Translations under genes and position numbers: made by a program
Notes under the pieces: model-generated
What the model saw: the letters and a program-made list of their open reading frames with translations, nothing else
Database searches by the model: none
What the model was told of the DNA's origin: nothing
NCBI GenBank assembly: GCA_026770585.1
Contig: MU646928.1
Coordinates: forward strand, 138,494-153,447
Length of the DNA: 14,954 nt
DNA from: Baffinella frigidus
Lineage: Eukaryota; Cryptophyceae; Cryptomonadales; Baffinellaceae
Direction of reading: 5' to 3'
Part shown: one piece after another, positions 1-6,097 of the stretch
Position numbering within the stretch: the stretch's first letter is position 1
Layout of the letters: each line of letters begins with the position of its first letter

Positions 1-146
1 GGGGGGGGGGGGGCAGTTGACTAATTGTGGCAGCTTTAGTACCAGAACGGGGACGAGACCGGACGTGACTGGTACCAGGAACAACAATAATAGTGCTGAT
101 TAGTCGACTGCATCAGGTGGAGGAATTCAACCTCATGACGGACCCA
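1..146. repeat. Poly-G tract and GACTAAT/GTACCA repeat material with a first exon F fragment
   Basis: The window opens with a run of 13 G. It continues with GTTGACTAAT...GGCAG...TTAGTACCA, the same motif series that forms the arms of the foldback element starting at 147. At 111-116 CATCAG is followed by GTGGAGGAATTCAACCTCATGACG (117-140), which would read VEEFNLMT. This repeats almost exactly at 271-300, including the GATTAGTC...ACTGCATCAG upstream. I read it as a truncated first copy of the exon fragment described at 277. No intact gene is visible here. Confidence 0.6.
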
Positions 147-276
147 CAGGCAGTTGACTAATTTCGGCAGATTTTGTACCAAGGGGGCAACTAATTATGG
201 CAGGGTTGGTACCAGGAACCCCCCAGATTAGTCAACGTTAGTACCACGACGCGCGCTGATTAGTCAACTGCATCAG

Positions 277-336
277 GTGGAAGAGTTCAACCTCATGACG
301 ATCGAGCACGCCCTCGAGTCCATCCGCACCAAGTCC
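277..336 (+). pseudogene. Exon F fragment inside FB1, unrecognised protein
   Basis: After a possible 3' splice site (GATTAGTCAACTGCATCAG ending at 276) the sequence reads VEEFNLMTIEHALESIRTKS. The composition and codon use look protein-like, unlike the flanking repeats. CTGATTAG upstream could serve as a branch site. A diverged copy on the same strand at about 836-875 reads EQALESIRPKS, and a truncated one lies at 117-140. No good GT donor follows, and the downstream sequence quickly becomes CTTGGAACCATT repeats, so this is probably a captured or duplicated gene piece and not a working exon. The protein family was not recognised. It might have been the exon preceding the terminal exon G at 1545, but that is only inferred from proximity and orientation. 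Confidence 0.45.
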
Positions 337-386
337 TCCCCCGCCCTTGGAACCATTTATGTCTCCCTTGGAACCATTTCCCCCAT

Positions 387-510
387 CGAGCCTCTGCACT
401 GGAGAGCGAAACGCGATCCGAAAGCAAAAATGCTTTCTCTGCAGATCCCTTCTACGGAACGGCGTGTCGTTGGCATATGTTGGGAGAAATTAAAACCTAA
501 AGGACCTAAA
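387..510 (-). repeat. Repeat family R1, copy 1 (minus)
   Basis: About 124 bp, matching in reverse complement the copies at 3941-4064 and 11764-11887. Shared landmarks are CTTTAGGTCCTTTAGGTTTTAA at one end, GCCCTTCCGTAGAAAGGACTGCAG in the middle, the near-palindrome GAAAGCATTTTTGCTTTC, then GGATCGC, CTCTCCAGTGCAGAGG and CTCG. It lies inside foldback FB1. No coding potential is visible. It is probably a small non-autonomous element related to family R2 (see 1926). Confidence 0.75.
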
Positions 511-657
511 GGATTGCGTGAAGCCTTTTTTCTTGGAGCCGATTCCCGGAATGTTCCTGGTACTAACGTTGACTAATCTGAGGGGTTCCTGGTACTAACC
601 CTGCCATAATTAGTTGTTTCCTTGGTACAAAATCTGCCGAAATTAATCATCTGCCTG

Positions 658-1029
658 CTCCTCCGAATATCCCCAGAGAAAAATGGAAATTTCGGAAAGT
701 TGGTACAAATTCCGTGTGAACTGACTTGTTTTGCCAGTTCAGCCCTACACTCTTGTGTGGTCCCCCCTCCGAATATCCCCCCTTCCCTTGGATCTTTCCC
801 GGTACTAATCCTGCCCGGATTAGTCAAGTCATGAGCAGGCCCTTGAGTCCATCCGCCCCAAGTCCCCCCCCGCCCTTGGAACCATTTCCCTTGGAACCAT
901 TGTCCCCTCTCTTGGAACCATTTCCCACTCTCTTGGAGCCATTTCCCCCTCCGATGCAACTGTGCCCCCCCTCCCCCACGAGCATTGACTAATCTGTAAC
1001 TGTTGACTCATCAGTCCCTGTGTTGACTA
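658..1029 (+). repeat. Second block of FB1-like and CTTGGAACCATT repeats with exon F copy 3
   Basis: This block repeats pieces of the FB1 interior: GGTACTAATCCTGCCCGGATTAGTCAAGTCATGAGCAGG, then GAGCAGGCCCTTGAGTCCATCCGCCCCAAG (EQALESIRPK, homologous to exon F at 277). Several CTTGGAACCATTT units follow (about 866-952). ORFs here have low-complexity products (runs of P, or M/V/P/R/E repeats) and I treat them as repeat artefacts. TTGACTAATC and TTGACTCATC recur at 985-1012. Confidence 0.55.
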
Positions 1030-1146
1030 CAGGGGTACCTCGCTCATAAGAAACCGCCCCCCCCTAGGACCCTACAGTAGGACCATGCCTAGGGCCCTAT
1101 AGTGGTCCTAGGGGGGGCGCGGTTTCTTATGAGCGAGGTACCCCTG
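1030..1146. mobile_element. F1 palindromic MITE, 117 bp, TA target duplication
   Basis: Starts CAGGGGTACCTCGCTCATAAG and ends with its reverse complement, flanked by TA on both sides (1028-1029 and 1147-1148). The whole element can fold into one long hairpin. The centre is C/G-rich with CCTAGGACCCTACAGTAGG and CCTAGGGCCCTA. TA target duplication fits the Tc1/mariner superfamily (established knowledge), but no transposase is present to confirm it. Same-family copies of nearly identical length lie at 2330, 2637, 3219 and 3615. Confidence 0.9.
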
Positions 1147-1158
1147 TAATCGAATCCA

Positions 1159-1400
1159 TGTTGACTAACCGATTCCATTCCTCTCCAGGCTCCCGCTCTG
1201 GAAGCCGAACGCCAGCTCGCCCTCTTAAGTGGTTGATCATCGCTCAAGTCACTTGACGCCCGGCAGGCTCCCCCTCTGGAAGCCGAACGATGTTTGGGGG
1301 TGGTGCTGCAGGTCGGTTAGTCAGCACAAGGACTGATCACAGTCCCACAGATTAGTCAATACCGCGTTCGGCTTCCAGAGGGGGGGCCTGCAAGACGGGG
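1159..1400 (+). pseudogene. Truncated exon G copies (two plus, one minus) around an inverted repeat
   Basis: At 1159-1211, TTGACTAACCGATTCCATTCCTCTCCAG followed by GCTCCCGCTCTGGAAGCCGAACGCC repeats the intron end and exon start seen intact at 1518-1569, but the frame closes soon after (LPLWKPNASSPS, then stop). A second start, CAGGCTCCCCCTCTGGAAGCCGAAC, is at about 1265-1288. Its inverted partner, GTTCGGCTTCCAGAGGGGGGGCCTG, is at about 1364-1388. These are non-functional pieces of the terminal exon at 1545. The 1268/1366 pair forms a stem of about 22 bp. Confidence 0.65.
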
Positions 1401-1440
1401 TACAGTGACTCGTGAGAGGAAGTGACTTTCGGGTTGCTAA

Positions 1441-1490
1441 GTCACATCCTGTTCCTCGGAGGTGATGACGCCGTGGCGCATGCGGTACTG
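1441..1490 (-). pseudogene. Inverted fragment of the exon G core
   Basis: On the minus strand this reads YRMRHGVITSEEQDVT then stop, which aligns to FALRHGFISSEEPGYEEL of the exon at 1545-1665. The similarity is in protein space as well as DNA (CGCCACGG, ATCACCTCCGAGGA). It is opposite in orientation and too short to be a gene. I read it as an inverted duplicate left by local rearrangement. Confidence 0.5.
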
Positions 1491-1544
1491 ACTAATCCGA
1501 GGGACTGTGAGCAGTGCTGACTAACCGATTCTATTCCTCCCCAG

Positions 1545-1665
1545 GCTCCCGCTCTGGAAGCCGAACGCCGCGCTGGTCATGGTCGACTTCGCCCTGCGCC
1601 ACGGCTTCATCTCCTCCGAGGAGCCGGGCTACGAGGAGCTGCAAACGCTGCTCCGCCGGAGTTGA
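1545..1665 (+). CDS. Terminal exon G, unrecognised protein C-terminus (partial)
   Basis: A strong 3' splice signal precedes it: GCTGACTAACC (branch-site-like) then TTCTATTCCTCCCCAG ending at 1544. With one leftover base, the exon reads LPLWKPNAALVMVDFALRHG, then FISSEEPGYEELQTLLRRS and TGA at 1663-1665. An in-frame stop just upstream (1522) fits an intron. It is the longest of at least six related copies in 1159-2063, and the only one that keeps the acceptor, the full body and the stop. No upstream exon is assured, though fragment F (277) is on the same strand. I do not recognise the family. It could be a live last exon or a well-preserved duplicate. Confidence 0.5.
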
Positions 1666-1699
1666 AGACCTTGCTGGGAAAGCCTCGGGAGAAATAGGA

Positions 1700-1757
1700 T
1701 AGGTAGGCCCGCCTCGGGATAGATGGGCCCGCCTCGGGATGGATAGGCCCGCCTCTG
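1700..1757 (+). repeat. GATAGGCCCGCCTCGGGAT minisatellite
   Basis: About three units of a roughly 21 bp sequence (GATAGGYCCGCCTCGGGATA) lie just after the exon G stop. The same unit recurs at 1847-1877 and 4192-4256, linking the three places by duplication or slippage. No coding potential. Confidence 0.7.
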
Positions 1758-1758
1758 G

Positions 1759-1818
1759 TTCATCACCTCCGAGGAGCCGGGGTACGAGGAGCTGCAAACG
1801 CTGCTCCGCCGGAGTTGA
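1759..1818 (+). pseudogene. Duplicate of the exon G tail
   Basis: Sixty bases read FITSEEPGYEELQTLLRRS and TGA (1816-1818), nearly identical to the end of the exon at 1545-1665 (S to T in one place). No acceptor or upstream exon body is attached; minisatellite units precede it. A further diverged piece at about 2024-2061 reads EGLGYQELQDLL and is fused out of frame to an ankyrin-gene tail. Confidence 0.6.
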
Positions 1819-1925
1819 GTTTTTTTGGGGGGGGGTGGATGGGCCCGACTCGGGATGGATAGGCCCGCCTCGGGTTCGTAACCTTGGCCGGTTTCTGCTG
1901 CGATCCTCTGCACCGGGGGGGCTGG

Positions 1926-2014
1926 ATGTGATCCGAAAGGAAGCATGGCTTTTCTCCAGAACAAGTTCCGGTGTCCGCCTATGTTGGGAGCTCGAAGAAC
2001 CTAAACGACCTAAA
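1926..2014 (+). repeat. Repeat family R2, copy 1
   Basis: Begins ATGTGATCCGAAAGGAAGCATGGC, continues TTCTCCAGAACAAGTTCCGGTGTCCGCCTATGTTGGGAGCTCG and ends AAGAACCTAAACGACCTAAA. It matches the copies at 2189-2279 (minus) and 2553-2636 (plus). Order and landmarks (GATCCGAAAG, TTTCTGCAG, ATGTTGGGAG, ACCTAAAGGACCTAAA) are shared with R1, so R1 and R2 look like two subfamilies of one element. Confidence 0.75.
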
Positions 2015-2061
2015 AAGGACCTCAGAGGGGCTGGGGTACCAGGAGTTGCAAGACCTGCTAG

Positions 2062-2163
2062 TGCGTGGCGTTTGTGATGGGGCAGCACGAGCGGCTGGGG
2101 GCGGGGTCGCGGGTGCAGGAGCTTAAGGAGGGGGTGGTGCGGATGGTGCTGGAGCACGTGTGA
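2062..2163 (+). pseudogene. Ankyrin-gene C-terminal fragment
   Basis: Reads CVAFVMGQHERLGAGSRVQE, then LKEGVVRMVLEHV and TGA. The intact gene at 13877-14341 ends CVAFAMGQHERLGAGSRVRE, LDPGVARMVLEQV. The 34-codon frame is open but has no start and no ankyrin repeats. The preceding bases belong to an exon G fragment in another frame, so this is a chimeric gene remnant. Confidence 0.75.
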
Positions 2164-2167
2164 CGGA

Positions 2168-2313
2168 GCGGGGGTGGTGCGAATGGTGCCGTTAGGTCCT
2201 TTAGGTTCTTCGAGCTCCCAACATAGGCGGACACCGGAACTGGTTCTGCAGAAAAGCCATGCTTCCTTTCGGATCACATGGTGGAGCAAGTGTGAAGGCT
2301 GCGGCGCCCAGCC
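2168..2313 (+). pseudogene. Second ankyrin-gene tail fragment, split by an R2 element
   Basis: GGGGGTGGTGCGAATGGTG (2170-2188) and GGTGGAGCAAGTGTGAAGGCTGCGGCGC (2280 onward) are the two halves of the ankyrin-gene 3' end (compare 14311-14365, ATGGTGCTGGAGCAAGTGTGAAGGCTG). The 91 bp between them is an R2 element in minus orientation. The tail is thus a second, tandem, interrupted copy. Confidence 0.7.
2189..2279 (-). mobile_element. R2 element, 91 bp, with 4 bp target duplication
   Basis: Minus-oriented R2 copy (CCTTTAGGTTCTTCGAGCTCCCAACATAGGCGGACACC...GGATCACAT) flanked by GGTG at 2185-2188 and 2280-2283. It interrupts an ankyrin-gene tail whose uninterrupted form exists elsewhere in the window, so the boundaries are well supported. 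No coding capacity; mobilisation in trans is presumed. Confidence 0.75.
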
Positions 2314-2329
2314 GTCGTTGCAGCCACTC

Positions 2330-2446
2330 CAGGGGTACCTCGCTCATAAGAAACGCCCACCCCCCTAGGACCCCCATAGGGCCCTAGGCATAGTCCTACT
2401 GTAGGGTCCTAGGGGGCAGCTGTTTCTTATGAGCGAGGTACCCCTG
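2330..2446. mobile_element. F1 palindromic MITE, 117 bp
   Basis: Same termini as the copy at 1030 (CAGGGGTACCTCGCTCATAAG and reverse complement). The right flank is TA (2447-2448); the left flank is TC, probably a mutated TA. It lies just after the second ankyrin-gene tail. Confidence 0.85.
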
Positions 2447-2552
2447 TAGACGCTGTGCAGCAGTAAAGTGGTGATAGTGGTGACACAAAGACAGTCTCTC
2501 TGAGCCTGACCTTTCCTTGGCCGTGCGTGGAACGAAAGCACCAGGGGGCCTG

Positions 2553-2636
2553 ATGTGATCCGAAAGGAGGCATGGCTTTTCTGCAGATAAGTTCCAGTGT
2601 CCGCGTATGATGGGAGCTCGAAGAACCTAAAGGACC
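2553..2636 (+). repeat. Repeat family R2, copy 3
   Basis: ATGTGATCCGAAAGGAGGCATGGC through TATGATGGGAGCTCGAAGAACCTAAAGGACC. Its last 31 bp (2606-2636) are repeated at 2754-2784 on the other side of an F1 element, followed by the native end CTAAATG. Confidence 0.75.
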
Positions 2637-2753
2637 CAGGGGTACCTCGCTCATAAGAAACCGCCCCCCCCTAGGTCCCTACAGTAGGACCATCCCTAGG
2701 GTCCTATGATGGTCCTAGGGGGGGGGCGGTTTCTTATGAGCGAGGTACCCCTG
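2637..2753. mobile_element. F1 palindromic MITE inside R2, flanked by 31 bp direct repeats
   Basis: A 117 bp F1 copy abutted on both sides by a 31 bp direct repeat with one mismatch (TATGATGGGAGCTCGAAGAA... at 2606 and TATGTTGGGAGCTCGAAGAA... at 2754). The right copy begins with the expected TA. A 2 bp TA duplication alone does not explain a 31 bp repeat. Confidence 0.85.
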
Positions 2754-2830
2754 TATGTTGGGAGCTCGAAGAACCTAAAGGACCTAAATGAGCAGCCTGA
2801 TGAAACCATCACGTCATTATGACAGGGTTA

Positions 2831-2998
2831 CAGGGGTACCTCGCTCATGAGAAAGTGCCACCCCCTCACTCTACAATAAGCCTATCTAGGGCCCTATGGT
2901 GGTCCTGGGGGGGGAGGGGGGACGCACCGCCCCTAGGGTGGTCCTATTCTCCTAGGACTAGCCCGACCCTAGGACACGGTGCGTGTCCTTAATGTTAG
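2831..2998. mobile_element. Left-end F1 fragment joined to another CCTAGG-rich hairpin
   Basis: TA (2829-2830) then CAGGGGTACCTCGCTCATGAGAAA starts an F1 element. Its right end is missing. It runs into GGACGCACCGCCCCTAGGGTGG...CCTAGGACACGGTGCGTGTCC (about 2921-2990), a separate inverted repeat with 9-10 bp outer arms. I read this as an F1 copy truncated by, or recombined with, another foldback. Confidence 0.6.
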
Positions 2999-3058
2999 TC
3001 CTTTAGGTCCAATTTCGAGAACCCCCTGCAATACTGTCAGGGCGCGAACAAACGCGTA

Positions 3059-3158
3059 GCCCTTAAGTGGCCAGTAGGCGCATACGCCCTACGGTAGGGC
3101 CCTAGGACCTGCCTAGGGCTTCCACGGGTGATTATTCGCCCGTCGGTCACTTAAGGGA
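3059..3158. mobile_element. F2 palindromic MITE, 100 bp, TA target duplication
   Basis: Ends CCCTTAAGTGGCC and GGTCACTTAAGGGA, flanked by TA (3057-3058 and 3159-3160). The interior has CATACGCCCTACGGTAGGGCCCTAGGACCTGCCTAGG. Its right-hand TA is also the left-hand TA of the next element (3161). The second copy is at 3447-3547. Confidence 0.85.
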
Positions 3159-3160
3159 TA

Positions 3161-3397
3161 CAGGGGTACCTCGCTCAGGAGACGCCCCACCCTCAAGACC
3201 ACCGTAGGGCTACAGGTACAGGGTTACCTCGCTCATAAGAAAACGCCCCCCCCCCTAGGACCGTCATAGGGCCCTAGGCATAGGCCTACCGTAGGGTCCT
3301 AGGGGAGGGCGTTTTCTTATGAGCGAGGTACCCCTGTATGATATGCCTACTGTAGGGTCGTAGGGGCGTGTGCCGCCTTGTGAGCGAGGTAACCTTG
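3161..3397. mobile_element. F1b element (about 117 bp) split by a nested F1
   Basis: The F1b subfamily shares the outer ends of F1 (CAGGGGTACCTCGCTCA) but has a different interior: CACCCTCAAGACCACCGTAGGGCTACAGG and GCCTACTGTAGGGTCGTAGGGGCG. Segments 3161-3216 and 3339-3397 are its halves; the F1 at 3219-3336 sits between them at a TA. TA flanks the outer element at 3159-3160 and 3398-3399. Confidence 0.75.
3219..3336. mobile_element. Nested F1 palindromic MITE, 118 bp
   Basis: CAGGGTTACCTCGCTCATAAGAAAACGC to its inverted end GCGTTTTCTTATGAGCGAGGTACCCCTG, with TA at 3217-3218 and 3337-3338. Inserted in an F1b element. Confidence 0.9.
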
Positions 3398-3399
3398 TA

Positions 3400-3613
3400 C
3401 AGGGGTACCTCGCTCATCAGGAGCCGTTCCACCCTCAAGACCACTATCCCTCAAGTGACCAGTATGCCCATACGCCCTACCGTAGGGCCCTAGGACCTGC
3501 CTAGGACCTCTTGGCCGTCAAATTTGGCGGCATGGGCACTTAAGGGATAGGGCTACAGGTATGATAGGCCTACTGCAGGGTCCCAGGGGCGTGCGCCACC
3601 TTATGAGTGAGGT
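3400..3613. mobile_element. Second F1b element, split by an F2
   Basis: A tandem copy of F1b beginning at the shared TA (3398-3399). Its CACCCTCAAGACCAC is interrupted at 3447-3547 by an F2 element and resumes as GGGCTACAGGTATGATAGGCCTACTG. The right end is truncated at GAGTGAGGTG where another F1 begins. Confidence 0.7.
3447..3547. mobile_element. Nested F2 palindromic MITE, 101 bp
   Basis: TCCCTCAAGTGACCAGTATGCCC to GGGCACTTAAGGGA with TA at 3445-3446 and 3548-3549. The empty site is seen in the sister F1b copy at 3190-3216 (ACCCTCAAGACCACCGTAGGGCTACAGG). Confidence 0.85.
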
Positions 3614-3614
3614 G

Positions 3615-3731
3615 CAGGGCTACCTCGCTCATAAGAAAGCGCCCCCCCCCCGGACCCTACAGTAGGCCTATGCCTAGGGCCCTACGGTGGTCCTAGTCGG
3701 GGCGCGCTTTCTGATGAGCGAGGTACCCCTG
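3615..3731. mobile_element. F1 palindromic MITE, 117 bp, plus adjoining F1b left end
   Basis: CAGGGCTACCTCGCTCATAAGAAAGCGC to GCGCTTTCTGATGAGCGAGGTACCCCTG, right TA at 3732-3733. The next bases (3734 to about 3775) are CAGGGGTACCTCGCTCATCAGGAG followed by a long poly-C run, a truncated F1b left end that closes the element nest. Confidence 0.85.
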
Positions 3732-3775
3732 TACAGGGGTACCTCGCTCATCAGGAGCCCCCCCCCCCCCCCTAG

Positions 3776-3940
3776 CCTTCACGTAACTCAAAAACAGCAC
3801 ATGATCACCCCCTAAGGTAGCATTCAAACATTTGAATTTAAACCAGAATTCATATGAGAATGTCTCCTATCTCTTCTGTGGTGAGGTAGGAGTGAGAGGC
3901 GGTGTGAGTGTAATACAAAACACCAAACACCAAGCCCTCC
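3776..3940. other. AT-richer spacer without recognisable gene
   Basis: ACGTAACTCAAAAACAGCACATG...CATTTGAATTTAAACCAGAATTC. Short ORFs in both strands here overlap the following R1 repeat and show no protein-like character. I see nothing definite. Confidence 0.4.
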
Positions 3941-4064
3941 CTTTAGGTCCTTTAGGTTTTAATTTCGCCCAACATAGTCCAACGCCACGCCCTTCCGTAG
4001 AAAGGACTGCAGAGAAAGCATTTTTGCTTTCGGATCGCGTTTCGCTCTCCAGTGCAGAGGCTCG
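3941..4064 (+). repeat. Repeat family R1, copy 2
   Basis: CTTTAGGTCCTTTAGGTTTTAATTTCGCCCAACATAGTCC through CTCTCCAGTGCAGAGGCTCG. Very close to the copies at 387-510 (minus) and 11764-11887 (plus). Confidence 0.8.
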
Positions 4065-4160
4065 TGAAGGGGGGATAAAGGGTGGCTCTGTTGGGGTGGG
4101 TGAAGGTCCCAGGATCAAGGCACATCCTCAGGTTACTGTGAGGCTCCCCACCCTTCTCAT

Positions 4161-4256
4161 GTTATGAGGCACGCGCTCAGCCTCATAACGTAGGATGGGC
4201 CCGCCTCGGGGCAGATAGGCCCGCCTCGGGACAGATAGGCCCGCCTCGGGACGGAA
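4161..4256. repeat. Stem-loop followed by the GATAGGCCCGCCTCGGG minisatellite
   Basis: GTTATGAGGC (4161-4170) pairs with GCCTCATAAC (4180-4189), giving a 10 bp stem with a 9 nt loop. It is followed by three to four units of GATAGGCCCGCCTCGGGRCA (4192-4256), the same minisatellite as at 1700. Confidence 0.7.
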
Positions 4257-4307
4257 ATGATGCAGGCTCACAACCTACTCGCGGGGGTCGTCGTCATCGA
4301 ACCACCT

Positions 4308-4982
4308 GGTTTCGGGTTTCGGGTTTGAGGGTTTGGGGTTTGGGGTGTGGGTTTTAGGTTTTAGGTTTTAGGTTTTAGGTTTTAGGTTCTAGGTTTTAGG
4401 TTTTAGGTTTTAGGTTTGGGGTTTGGAGTTTACCCCGGGTTTCCAAAGTATCGTTCTTAGGATCAGGGTTTCGGGTTGAGGGGGTTAAGGTTCACCCCGG
4501 GTTTCCCAAGTCCCCAAAGGCCCCATCCGGCTTCGGCTTTCAGTTTTAGGCTTTCCCCCGTGTTTCCAGTCTAGAATCTAGGCTTAGGGTTTCGGGGTTT
4601 AGGGTTTACCCCGGGTTTCTAAAGTCCCCAAACGCCCCACCCGGTTTCGGGTTTCGGGTTTCGGGTTTCGGGTTTCGGGTTTCGGGCTTCGGGTTTAATG
4701 GGTAGTAAAGCGACCTCGGAGGGTTTTGGGGTTTCGGGTTTACCCCGGGTTTCCAAAGCCACCAACGGCCCCATCCGGCTTCGGCATTCGGATTTTGGGA
4801 TTAAAAGGTTGTAAAGCGACCTCGGAGGGTTTGAGGGTTTCGGGGTTACCCCGGGTTTCCAAAGTCGCCAAACGCCATGGACACCGAAACCCTAAACCCT
4901 AAGCCCCGTGTCACAAGCCCTAAACTGTAAACCAGGTTTTGGGTTTACCCCGGGTTTCCAAAGTCCCCAAAAGCCCCGTCCG
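4308..4982. repeat. Interstitial telomere-like repeat block
   Basis: Contains runs of TTTTAGG (about 4351-4410), TTTCGGG (about 4648-4690) and scattered TTTAGGG, with CCCTAAACCCTAA on the opposite phase at about 4889-4902. A longer unit recurs at about 4430, 4490, 4608, 4740, 4848 and 4945: TTTACCCCGGGTTTCCAAAGTCCCCAAAnGCCCCATCCGGCTTCGG. It is thus a higher-order degenerate array, not a pure telomere, with other sequence on both sides, so it is internal. No gene is seen. Confidence 0.8.
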
Positions 4983-5345
4983 GCGCCCCCCCCTCGGCTT
5001 TGTCCCTCTCCTGCCCGAAGAACCGCTGCGCGTCCGTCCCTGCAGGACGCGCCAGTACTAATCAGCCGGACGCGACAGTACAAATTCAGTGTGCCGTTCG
5101 GACACGTCGGTACAAATTTAGTGTGTGAAACGGACGCGCGAGTGTGTCTAACACACACGCGTCCGCCCTCCGCTTGATCCCTCTCCTGCCCGAAGAACCG
5201 CTGCGCGTCCGTCCCTGCCGGACGCGCCAGTACAAATCAGCCGGACGTGAGGACGCGACAGTACTAATTATGGACGCGACAGTACAAATTTATTGTGTGT
5301 TCCGGACGCGTGAGTGTGTGTCCAGCACGGACGTGACGGTGCAGA
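4983..5345. repeat. Two-unit tandem repeat with GGACGCGACAGTACAAAT sub-repeats
   Basis: The segment CCTCTCCTGCCCGAAGAACCGCTGCGCGTCCGTCCCTGC occurs at about 5003 and again at about 5178. Each copy is followed by GGACGCGCCAGTACtAATCAGCCGGACG, several GGACGCGACAGTACAAATT units and TGTGTG stretches, so the unit is about 175-190 bp. On the minus strand the first part could read DAQRFFGQERD, which looks protein-like but has no supported boundaries. I list it as a repeat only. Confidence 0.65.
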
Positions 5346-5607
5346 TCAGTGTGTCACTGATGTCCGCACAGGCTCATAACCTACTCGCGATGTCCGCACA
5401 GCCGTTAAGGACGGCTGTCAGTGTGTCTAGGACGGCTGTGCAGACAAGTCAGTGTGTCCAATACACATATGTAATAGGTAAATGTAAAAGGTAAAGGCTA
5501 CCACGCCAGGGCACACGTGGGACTTTTAGATAAAAGTCGATTGTAAGCGTGTGTTGTAAATTTGATTTGGCATTTGAGCCATTTCTGGAAACTGATACGT
5601 CCCAGGT
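5346..5607. other. Transition region with short repeats, no gene seen
   Basis: Contains GATGTCCGCACAG twice (around 5358 and 5389), GGACGGCTGT units and TCAGTGTGTC repeats, and GGCTCATAACCTACTCGCG resembling 4265-4283. From about 5480 the sequence becomes non-repetitive and AT-richer, with no open frame of interest. Confidence 0.4.
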
Positions 5608-5746
5608 CCACACGGTGGACTACAAACCTTCCATCAAAAGTCAACTTGCCTGAAGTCAATTAACATGACGGATTTTTCTGATGCAAATTGGTCACGTATC
5701 ACCCTGGAATCCAGGGTCAACGAAACCCTCGTAGCCCACCGTGTGG
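5608..5746. repeat. Small foldback with 16 bp arms
   Basis: CCACACGGTGGACTAC (5608-5623) is inverted as GTAGCCCACCGTGTGG (5731-5746) with one mismatch. TGATACGT (5593-5600) and ACGTATCA (5694-5701) are a further inverted pair in the same area. No target duplication is evident. It may be a degenerate foldback element. Confidence 0.5.
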
Positions 5747-6097
5747 TTCCTTAGGCCCGTGTGAAGATTGCATCTCGGACCATACCAGAATCTATCCTGA
5801 TGAAAAGGCGTAAGATAGCATCATTTGATGCCTAAAACAGCATATACACCCTTACCTTCCGCGTGGGGAGCCTAAGATAGCGAGGCCACCGTGAGGCGCC
5901 AGGATTCTGGGTTTAGTGCTGAATCCTACCCTCAAACAAACAACAAAGGGGAACGGCTACTGTAGGGTCCTAGGGGGAGGCGCGAAGAGAGGCACTCCCG
6001 GACGACGCCATCACGTTCGACCTGCTCCAACAAAGAGAGACGGCCACTTTAGAGGCTCATCCCGAATCCTGCTACTCTGCAACACTACCCCCGCGCA
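5747..6097. other. Unassigned sequence
   Basis: GCCTAAGATAGC occurs twice in similar form (about 5807 and 5871). ACTGTAGGGTCCTAGGGGGAGGCGCG (5959 onward) is a right-half remnant of an F1-type element. No convincing gene, splice signal or RNA gene is seen. Confidence 0.35.

Larger units (their letters stand above)
147..657. mobile_element. Foldback element FB1 with about 100 bp inverted arms
   Basis: Positions 147-248 and 553-657 are long imperfect inverted repeats. CAGGCAG-TTGACTAATTTCGGCAG-TTTTGTACCAAG on the left is matched by the reverse complement on the right, and the match continues through GGTACCAGGAACCCC and GATTAGTCAACGTTAGTACCA. The roughly 300 bp interior holds a short exon-like fragment (277-336), CTTGGAACCATT repeats and, in minus orientation, one copy of repeat family R1 (387-510). 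No clear target site duplication is visible at the outer ends. The structure resembles a non-autonomous DNA transposon that carries host gene sequence (as in Pack-MULE or foldback elements). No transposase is encoded, so the superfamily is unknown. Confidence 0.7.

Noticed and set aside
1531-2289. 252-codon minus-strand ORF opposite exon G and R2 repeats
   Set aside because: It passes through a minisatellite, two R2 repeats and the antisense of better coding fragments. The product is rich in P, H, R and S repeats and has no consistent codon signal.
4308-4982. Chromosome-end telomere
   Set aside because: Repeats are degenerate and mixed (TTTTAGG, TTTCGGG, TTTAGGG) and flanked on both sides by other sequence.
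5003-5230. Possible minus-strand exon reading DAQRFFGQERD
   Set aside because: Two copies exist and the short reading looks plausible, but no acceptor, donor or conserved frame beyond about 12 codons supports it.
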